A stretch of 64,000 nt of DNA from Plantago ovata (Eukaryota; Streptophyta; Magnoliopsida; Lamiales; Plantaginaceae). A program made the translations under genes and the position numbers. Location: assembly GCA_028274465.1 (NCBI GenBank), contig CM051456.1:22167033-22231032 (forward strand). The letters are read 5' to 3'. How positions within the stretch are numbered: the stretch's first letter is position 1; each line of letters starts with the position of its first letter. The notes beneath the pieces are model-generated. The model worked only from the letters and a program-made list of their open reading frames with translations. It had not been told where the DNA came from and made no database searches. Shown piece after piece: positions 57,252 through 64,000 of the stretch.

Positions 57252-57954
57252 CTAGACAGGCAGAGATGATGGTACATGATCAATCGGTGACACTTGTTCA
57301 TCGCCAGCAGCGACGCGTCTCACAGTACTATCAATCGGTTGCATTTCTGTATCGCTAGCAACACGTGAACCTGCAGGTGAGAGAAATCGAAAACAAGTCG
57401 TTTGAAAATCATAATCGATCGAGTTAACAGTGAAATTATCTTCAATCCTAATTAGCAGTTTAGCACCAGTACAACTAGCTAGCTAGCTATCAGAGCAGAG
57501 AGAAATTAATTAAAGAATCATGATCAGATTTGTACGCTGAGTGTTTACCTTGAGAAGTTGATGGATCGGTTACTGGATCAAGAGTGGGTTCTGGTTCTGG
57601 ATTATGAGCGGGTTCTGGCTCTGGATCATGAGCGGGTTCTTCTGGCTGCTCTGGATCATGATGTTCACCAACGATTGCAGCACGACATTTTTGAAGCAGA
57701 CCAACGATCCCATTAAGACATGCTGTACCAAATACCCAGCCACAGATGGAGCCCAACACCATAAACACGACGAAAACAGAAAGGGAGAGAATGTAGGCCG
57801 AAACAACATCATTGTCTACAGTAGCTCGTAGAATTAGCAGGCTGACAAAGACAGAGATCAGCAGATACTCCATCACAATGGCAGCACAAAATAACTCAGC
57901 CAAACCTACGTCCTCTTCATAACCTTCAGGATGAGCTGCAGGTTCAGGATCCAT
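57252..57954 (-). CDS. Two-helix membrane protein with PEP-repeat tail, unknown function (174 residues)
   Basis: Two minus-strand exons, 57549-57954 and 57252-57370, joined in phase 1 with a GTAAAC donor and a CTGCAG acceptor. An acidic N-terminus (MDPEPAAHPEGYEED) is followed by two strongly hydrophobic segments, about residues 20-43 (IVMEYLLISVFVSLLIL) and 53-75 (AYILSLSVFVVFMVLGSICG). Next comes a short Cys-containing region, then a repeat-rich tail of HDPEPEPAHNPEPEPTLDP type and a Ser/Thr-rich end. I recognise no family. The layout suggests a small membrane protein with an acidic, proline-rich cytosolic or apoplastic tail. A TATA box lies about 110 bp upstream. It sits inside the kiwellin cluster on the same strand as three of the four kiwellins. 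Confidence 0.7.
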
Positions 57955-58061
57955 TTTTCAATGGATGAGAGAGTGAATCAGAGAATGATCGAGAAAATTT
58001 TCTGTATTCTGTGTGTGTCAGTGTGTGTGTGTGAAGTGATACTAGTAGCTTAGTCCAGTAA

Positions 58062-58070
58062 CTATTTATA
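58062..58070 (-). promoter_or_regulatory. TATA box of the two-helix membrane protein gene
   Basis: TATAAATAG on the minus strand, about 110 bp upstream of the start codon. Confidence 0.6.
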
Positions 58071-59146
58071 ATCAACAATTAAGCGCAAAGCTGCAAAACT
58101 TAGTGAGTAATTAATCTTCTCATAACCGCCTCAATTGATTCATTTCTTGAAAAATATCTGTAACTGATTTTGGCGCGCTCGCTCGGTTAACTGATTTCTG
58201 TTTTGCTTAAAAAATATCTCTAACTAAGTTAGTTACAATTGTAAAATTCATCCTGTTGATGTAACTAACCTTTTTCTTTTTCTTCAGAATAAGTTTTAAT
58301 TATGTAACTAATTCTAGTAGTGAAGTATTATTCATTCTTTGTTTCAACGAAGATGCAACTATTAATTTGTAGTATTGCTACCCGAAAGCAATAATTTGAC
58401 CATGACGTGATTCTCAATACAGGTGCGGACCGATTCGAAAATGTATTTGGGGTGGGATGAGACTTGAGAGAATATTAATTTAACTTAGGACGTTGTGCTT
58501 AGCCCATATCTTGAGATGGAGGAGTACTACATGTCATGATTCGCACATATTCATCCGTCTCAAGGCGATAAAAACTTCACAAGGTTAACTACCGTTAACT
58601 ACAACTTATATCTTGAAATTAAAAAATAAATTTATATATTTGAAAAGTATACTTAATTTATATTTATAATTCATACATTCTCGATTTCATTAGTAAGTTC
58701 TTTTTTGTCATCATTAGTCATGAAACAAACTACGGATGACCAAGTTATGAAATTCCAATAAAAGGCGGAAAAAATATAAGTTGTTGAGCTCAATTCTAAA
58801 AATACAAGTTGTTGAACTCAATTTTTATTTATCCATTTATTTTTATGTGGAATTGTGGTTATTTGATTAATTTTAGGGACTTGTCTGAGGTTTTCCAAAA
58901 ATAAAAGAACTTAAATTTGTATGTATGAAATACGTATAAAATATGGTTATAGACTGAAAGTGCAAAAATAAAAAAAGTTTGGATGAAATCCACGAGGGAC
59001 ATCTAATTTAGGGACACAAATGCAATTGACTCACACTGTTTCCTGAAATAAAAAGGACTAACTTAGCCAACGTTCCAGTCTTCCAGAAGATTCTTTCCTT
59101 TGAAAGGTATTCCTATCAGCCAGCTCTGGACTAAATATTCTCTGGC
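58071..59146. other. Divergent promoter spacer
   Basis: Between the membrane-protein gene (minus) and RPT1 (plus). AT-rich, with AAGTTGTTGA(G/A)CTCAATT repeated near 58778 and 58806. No gene seen. Confidence 0.5.
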
Positions 59147-59155
59147 TATATATAA
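59147..59155 (+). promoter_or_regulatory. TATA box of the RPT1 gene
   Basis: TATATATAA, about 120 bp before the start codon, followed by a pyrimidine-rich leader. Confidence 0.65.
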
Positions 59156-59274
59156 GGCTCAATCAGTATCATATTAGCGACTCCATATCAATTAACATTA
59201 TTACCTATTAGCTTCTTCTCCGACCCAATTCAACCTCTGATCTTCAGACTTTCGGCACGTACAGACAACACAAT

Positions 59275-60540
59275 ATGGGCGAGATTGACGAAGATAAGAA
59301 CCCAAAGCCTCTCGATGAGGACGATATTGCACTCCTAAAAACATATGGCGCGGGGCCATATTCCACCACCATCAAGAACACTGAGAAAGAAATAAAGGAC
59401 ACGGCCAAGAAGTTAATCGACATGTGTGGCATAAAAGAATCCGACACCGGCCTTGCCACCCCGAGTCAGTGGGATCTTGTATCTGATAAGCAGATGATGC
59501 ATAAAGAACATCCACTACTGGTTGCCAGATGCACAAAGATTATCAACCCTGACACCGAGGATGCCAAGTACGTCATCAATATAAATCGAATTGCCAAGTA
59601 TGTTGTTGGACTGGGCGATAAAGTTTCACCCACAGATATCGAAGAAGGCATGCGTGTCGGTGTTGACAGGACCAAGTACCAGATACAGATTCCATTGCCA
59701 CCAAGGATTGATCCTAGTGTTACCATGATGACCGTGGAGGAGAAGCCAGACGTTACGTATAATGACGTCGGGGGCTGCAAAGACCAGATTGAGAAGATGA
59801 GAGAGGTTGTTGAGCTGCCCATGCTTCACCCTGAGAAATTCGTGAAGCTCGGGATTGATCCTCCAAAGGGTGTTCTTTGCTACGGTCCTCCCGGTACAGG
59901 GAAAACTCTACTTGCCAGAGCTGTCGCCAACCGGACAGACGCGTGTTTCATTCGTGTTATTGGTTCTGAGTTGGTTAAGAAGTATGTTGGTGAGGGAGCT
60001 CGGATGGTTCGTGAGCTGTTCCAGTTGGCTCGTTCCAAAAAGGCGTGTATTCTGTTCTTTGATGAAGTCGATGCTATTGGAGGTACACGGTTTGATGATG
60101 GGGCGGGTGGAGACAATGAGGTTCAACGCACTATGCTTGAGATTGTTAATCAGCTAGACGGGTTTGATGCACGAGGAAATATCAAAGTTCTAATGGCAAC
60201 TAATAGGCCTGATACCCTGGATCCTGCACTCTTGCGTCCTGGAAGGCTAGACCGCAAAGTGGAGTTTGGACTGCCAAATCTTGAAAGTAGGACGCAGATA
60301 TTCAAGATTCATACACGTGCAATGAATTGTGAGAGAGATGTTCATTTCGAACTTCTAGCCCGACTTTGCCCAAACACTACAGGAGCTGAGATACGAAGTG
60401 TGTGTACAGAAGCGGGAATGTATGCCATTCGAGCACGAAGGAAGACTGTCACCGAGAAAGACTTTCTCGATGCTGTCAACAAGGTGATCAAGGGATATAA
60501 GAAATTTAGTTCCACCCCGTCATACATGGTTTATAATTGA
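59275..60540 (+). CDS. RPT1: 26S proteasome regulatory ATPase RPT1 (subunit 7), intronless
   Basis: A single 421-residue frame that aligns with plant RPT1 end to end (usual length about 426; the N-terminus is slightly short). N-terminal coil with [12 protein letters not shown] and [15 protein letters not shown]-fold DTEDAKYVI...[22 protein letters not shown] domain with Walker A GPPGTGKT 204-211, Walker B ILFFDE 259-264, sensor-1 [14 protein letters not shown] and arginine fingers RPGRLDR; C-terminus YMVYN. RPT1 is one of six ATPases of the proteasome base that unfold and feed ubiquitinated substrates. All catalytic residues are present. A few changes at otherwise conserved positions (for example [15 protein letters not shown]) suggest a diverged second copy. 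Lack of introns may mean a retrocopy, but no poly-A or target duplication was found. Confidence 0.95.
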   Translation: MGEIDEDKNPKPLDEDDIALLKTYGAGPYSTTIKNTEKEIKDTAKKLIDMCGIKESDTGLATPSQWDLVSDKQMMHKEHPLLVARCTKIINPDTEDAKYVININRIAKYVVGLGDKVSPTDIEEGMRVGVDRTKYQIQIPLPPRIDPSVTMMTVEEKPDVTYNDVGGCKDQIEKMREVVELPMLHPEKFVKLGIDPPKGVLCYGPPGTGKTLLARAVANRTDACFIRVIGSELVKKYVGEGARMVRELFQLARSKKACILFFDEVDAIGGTRFDDGAGGDNEVQRTMLEIVNQLDGFDARGNIKVLMATNRPDTLDPALLRPGRLDRKVEFGLPNLESRTQIFKIHTRAMNCERDVHFELLARLCPNTTGAEIRSVCTEAGMYAIRARRKTVTEKDFLDAVNKVIKGYKKFSSTPSYMVYN

Positions 60541-61202
60541 TTTTTGTAATAGGATTGGCTTTATTTTCAGTGTTTCTTAATCTTTTGTAGTGGGTAATTT
60601 TTACTTTCATTGTCAATGTAGATCATGTTAAAATTGTCATATTCCTGGATTTAGCATATCATTGTCTATATACATAATAATACATACAACTATATATTTT
60701 ATGCAACACAGAGTGAAAAACAGATTACAGAAGAAAAGCAAGTCATAAAGATAACTCATCAATCATTCTCCATTTTTCAGTTCATGCTGTTCCTGGTCTT
60801 TTGACAGTTTTCAAAGTTACAAGAACTTTGGAACAGAACGCTATTGATCTTGTTCATCTTAGCAATACGTTGCACCACAATGCGACGAAGACCTTTTTGT
60901 CTGGATACAATTCCTCCCAGTTGTCGGGAAGGAATTCCCTTCAGAATCTGCTCATTGGATCAGAATTGTCAGGGCTAGCCGAAAATTCTAGATCTATAAA
61001 TTCATGCATATGTTTGTGCTGGTGTTTTAGGCTTTAAGATTTAGCCCATAAATTTTTTTCAATGTTTAACAGGACAATCAGAAGTACAAGATTTTCATTT
61101 TCCACATGTTGGAAACTTGCAATTATTCATATTTCATACTACACTGGAAAGCTGAAACAACAATATACACCTTGTACTAGCTCCTCCGCATGAACTTTTT
61201 TG
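60541..61202. other. Convergent 3' spacer between RPT1 and kiwellin 3
   Basis: Two 3' UTRs probably meet here. The frame at 60801-61037 has no recognisable domain and is not called. Nothing else seen. Confidence 0.5.
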
Positions 61203-61757
61203 TTATGCATCAGACCAGGTAATAGCCATTTCACCCCAGTCTCTTAAAGGCACCTCCAACGCTTTCCATACAGCTTTCGACGCATCAACAATATTATTAG
61301 GACACGGAGGCAGATAGTCCTGCTCTGCATCACATCCAACCGAAGAATCACACTCGTCAACCACTATAGCATTCACACTCCGACCATTACCACTTACGGT
61401 TATATTTTTCCCGCACCTGCTCCCTCCACTGTACCAACCAGTTGACACTGCCACAACCGGCATATCATCAGAATGGTACTTTTTATCGCATTTAGACGGT
61501 CCATATCCATCTCCACCCTTCTCAAAACCAGTAAGACTCAGAACCGCCTTGGTTGTTTTAGATACAGATGGAGAACATTCGTACAGCGTGTAATACTTCC
61601 CTACGTAGCAGCACATGTCAAGTTCATTGCAGTGGCCGGGAGGTGGCTTTTTTCCCTTTACTCTGCCACTTGGTTTGCAAGCTTCAGGAGTAGCCTCTAA
61701 GAAGTACAGAGAAAGGACTAGTAAAGTAAGTGATCCAAGAAGGTTTAAGTTCTTCAT
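61203..61757 (-). CDS. Kiwellin 3 (secreted)
   Basis: 184 residues, single exon. Signal peptide LNLLGSLTLLVLSLYFLEA, then [111 protein letters not shown] and WSDA. All core kiwellin motifs and cysteines are present. The sequence is clearly diverged from the tandem pair, and the loop before CC is shorter by three residues. It is oriented away from kiwellin 4, with about 870 bp between the two start codons. Confidence 0.95.
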   Translation of the reverse strand: MKNLNLLGSLTLLVLSLYFLEATPEACKPSGRVKGKKPPPGHCNELDMCCYVGKYYTLYECSPSVSKTTKAVLSLTGFEKGGDGYGPSKCDKKYHSDDMPVVAVSTGWYSGGSRCGKNITVSGNGRSVNAIVVDECDSSVGCDAEQDYLPPCPNNIVDASKAVWKALEVPLRDWGEMAITWSDA

Positions 61758-62553
61758 GTTGGTGTTTCCTTTTGGAAAATAAGGATGAGATGATTTCCTT
61801 ATGTAATAGTTTTAGATATACTAAATTCCAAGATTGTTCTCAAATTATGGTGAAGTTAACTATGCTCTAGGCAGTAATAAGAACAAATTTTGGCATCTGA
61901 TGTAACTATGCTATACCAATTGGTGTCTCTCTTGTTCTTAAGTGTCAATATATTTCAGTAACATAATCTTATGTGAATTTTCAGAAATAAAATTTACTCC
62001 ATAAGTAATTATCTAATGTAAATGCACCATGAGTGAAATGAGTCAAGAATCCAACATTAAAGTTAAAACCGTCAGGAAAAAACAGAAGTATCCAATCAGC
62101 AACAGAAAAGGGCTTATCCAACATGCCTTAAACAAGTGTTATGATTGTAACTAGAATATTTTCAAATGGTTGTTAACAAGCACCATGAAGCAAATTACAT
62201 ACATGAGAAATTATTTAACTGACCTAGAGACCAAGTCATGATCATGTTAATTTACTGCTAACAGCTAACAACAAAAAATGCAGAACATATTGTGGTCCTA
62301 CCTGACTTTGCAAGACTGTCCTGATTCCATTTCGCGTAAACTGCAAAACATAAATCACTATCGCGTTCCAATCAGCCAGTGTTTGCTAGTGAATGTCTAT
62401 TCCTGTTTTGTATCCGGTTGTCCTGCATTCTGAGCTTGTTGTAGCACAACGAATAAGACCTTGATGTATGGAGTACTAATTGTTTCTTACTAACATATAG
62501 TATGCAAAAGCTATCTGCACAGAACAGTACCACTTATATAGTTCGAAGCTGCC
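61758..62553. other. Shared upstream region of kiwellins 3 and 4
   Basis: The two genes are divergent, so this stretch should hold both promoters. No repeat element or coding frame is recognised; only the kiwellin 4 TATA box is clear. Confidence 0.5.
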
Positions 62554-62561
62554 TATAAATA
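62554..62561 (+). promoter_or_regulatory. TATA box of kiwellin 4
   Basis: TATAAATA, 65-72 bp before the start codon. Confidence 0.75.
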
Positions 62562-62625
62562 TGCATCAGACTTTTTTAGATTCTCACCAGAAAATCTGTA
62601 ATAATCCCTTAAGAAAGATACTAAA

Positions 62626-63192
62626 ATGACTAAGCATTTTCTTCCCATTATGTTTGCATGTCTTTTCCTCCATATGTTCTGTATGTTTTCTAGCATTGAA
62701 GCTCAGTCCTGTAGGCCTAGTGGCAGACTAAGGGGCAGAAAACCGCCTAAAGGTCAATGCAATACGATAAACGACTCTGAATGTTGTGAAGAAGGCAAGT
62801 TTTACCCAGCATTCAAGTGTTCACCCCCAGTAACAAGACGTACAAAGGCTGTTTTGACCCTTAATGGATTTGGTCGTGGAGCTGATGGTGGGGGCGCATC
62901 TGAGTGTGATGGTAAGTTCCATTCAGATGATATTCCAATTGTGGCAATGTCAACCGGATGGTTTAATAACTTCAAACGTTGTTTTCGTAATATTACTATT
63001 TACGGTAATGGGAAACAAGTTAAGGCCATGGTGGTTGATGAATGTGATTCGAAAGCTGGATGTGACTCTGAGCATGATTTCCAGCCTCCATGCGATAATA
63101 ACATTGTAGATGGCTCGAGAGCTGTGTGGGCGGCCTTAGGCGTTCCAAAGAATCTACGTGGACAAATGAACATTTTCTGGTCTGATCCTTGA
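62626..63192 (+). CDS. Kiwellin 4 (secreted, divergent)
   Basis: 188 residues, single exon. Signal peptide LPIMFACLFLHMFCMFSSIEA, then [111 protein letters not shown] and FWSDP. The family motif [10 protein letters not shown] is changed to TGWFNNFKRC and the N-terminal part is richer in Arg/Lys, making this the most diverged and most basic of the four. It is the only plus-strand member. The frame is intact. Confidence 0.95.
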   Translation: MTKHFLPIMFACLFLHMFCMFSSIEAQSCRPSGRLRGRKPPKGQCNTINDSECCEEGKFYPAFKCSPPVTRRTKAVLTLNGFGRGADGGGASECDGKFHSDDIPIVAMSTGWFNNFKRCFRNITIYGNGKQVKAMVVDECDSKAGCDSEHDFQPPCDNNIVDGSRAVWAALGVPKNLRGQMNIFWSDP

Positions 63193-63702
63193 TTCTGATA
63201 CGTATATATACCGTATGAGTCTTTTTCATAGTTGTTTGAATAATAACTGAATCTCTGCGGATTGTGTCAGCAAGCCGTTCAGTAAGATTCTGTAGGCTGA
63301 TCTTCAGTATATTGTGTCAGGTCGCTCTGATACGCTGAGTATCAGCTGATTGTGTGTATCAAGTTGAATTTGTATGCTTATAGTTTATTAAATGAAACAA
63401 AGCTTTAATAATGAACAACCAATCTTGATGATAGTCCTTTTCTTCATATTCTCTGATCATAAACTTGATATGCTAGTTTCAGAATAAATGCAGCTCATGA
63501 AAAATATGAGAAACAATCAATCATAACCAGAAATTTATCACAGAGGTGAAAAGTTACTTGTTCAAGACAAACTTACAACAAATGAAACTACAGATAGATC
63601 TCTATACAAATTTGGACAGACTGCTAACATGCAAGAGTTATTACTACACGGCTACACCAACACTGGCAATAACAGATGAGTACAAGTTGAAGATGAGAGA
63701 AC
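63193..63702. other. Convergent 3' spacer between kiwellin 4 and the MCTP gene
   Basis: CTGATACG...GAGTATCAGCTGATTGTGT-type short repeats near 63300-63360 form a possible hairpin in the kiwellin 3' UTR. No gene seen. Confidence 0.45.
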
Positions 63703-63999
63703 TTACAACATGCTATCAGTCCTAGCAGGAAGCCTGCGGAAGAAGTTCAGTGGTGCGGCGGGTAATTTATGGCGAAATTTAGGATGCCTCATGACATACA
63801 CACCAACTAAGATGATCAACAGCTGGAAAGGTACAGCATAAAATACAGAAGCAGCAAAGATGCAGACACCCATGAATATGACAGTTGCACGAGGGTCTCG
63901 CCAGCTCAGCAGCGCCTGAACCCTTTCCCCTTGAGAAGCCAAGTCACCTATAACTGTTTGGATTCGCCCAGCTACACTTCTCAGTCGATCATACCTCAT
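63703..63999 (-). CDS. MCTP family protein (multiple C2 domains and transmembrane), C-terminal end only
   Basis: 98 residues ending in the conserved MCTP tail. RYDRLRSVAGRIQTVIGDLA and GERVQALLSWRDPRAT lead into two hydrophobic segments (VIFMGVCIFAASVFYAVPF, LLIILVGVYVM) and HPKFRHKLPAAPLNFFRRLP ending in ARTDSML. This is the phosphoribosyltransferase C-terminal (PRT_C) membrane anchor of QUIRKY/FTIP-type MCTPs, which tether the ER to the plasma membrane at plasmodesmata. The C2 domains lie beyond the window edge; the frame is open to the last base. Confidence 0.92.
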   Translation of the reverse strand: MRYDRLRSVAGRIQTVIGDLASQGERVQALLSWRDPRATVIFMGVCIFAASVFYAVPFQLLIILVGVYVMRHPKFRHKLPAAPLNFFRRLPARTDSML

Positions 64000-64000
64000 T

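Noticed and set aside
60801-61037. Frame of 78 residues after RPT1
   Set aside because: No domain, lies in the convergent 3' spacer, no splice or promoter support.

Overview
The window is nuclear DNA of a flowering plant, almost certainly a eudicot. The genes have short exons with GT-AG introns and plant-only families (kiwellins, CC-NBS-LRR, HD-ZIP IV, plastid bestrophin-like channel, MCTP). The spacers are AT-rich and crowded with plant LINEs, MITEs and an LTR element. Some MITE ends (GAGACCGTC type) look familiar from Caryophyllales, but that placement is only a weak inference.

Layout. 1-1741 is the 3' part of an integrin-linked-kinase-like (Raf-like) protein kinase. 1.7-11.4 kb is gene-poor: two related LINE 3' ends, a MITE, a decayed tRNA-Val, a set of hairpin modules, and a foldback element (8737-9550) whose core is an array of GGCGGAGC/GCTCCGCC palindromes. 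11.46-21.8 kb is one minus-strand L1-type LINE, split by a young gag-only LTR retrotransposon (13308-18975, TSD ATAAC). The LINE 5' end stops about 75 bp from the start codon of a three-exon plastid riboflavin-pathway deaminase gene (21879-24524). A MITE follows, then a decayed duplicate of plastid pyruvate dehydrogenase E1-alpha (26350-28120), then an intact intronless 1143-residue CC-NBS-LRR gene (28808-32239).

The second half holds a divergent HD-ZIP IV factor (minus, 8 coding exons), a plastid VCCN/bestrophin-like chloride channel (minus, 4 exons), an 81-residue conserved protein (minus, 2 exons), LINE debris, AT-rich repeats with long TA microsatellites, an intact tRNA-Cys(GCA), and a 222-residue protein of unknown function. 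From 53 kb to the end lies a cluster of four secreted kiwellin genes. Two are a recent tandem pair; a minus/plus pair lies 5-7 kb further on. A two-helix membrane protein with a PEP-rich tail and an intronless 26S proteasome RPT1 gene sit between them. The window ends in the C-terminus of an MCTP protein.

How it fits together. The CC-NBS-LRR gene and the kiwellin cluster are both defence-type loci, with 21 kb between them. The remaining genes are housekeeping or developmental and show no operon-like link. The most informative signals are in the repeats: perfect target-site duplications on several LINE ends, a 17-bp LINE-tail insertion with an empty-site control in a paralogous segment, an 8-bp hAT target duplication, and the palindromic foldback element. 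I did not see a clearly new multi-gene system. The foldback array and the hairpin modules at 6.3-7.6 kb are the best candidates for something undescribed.
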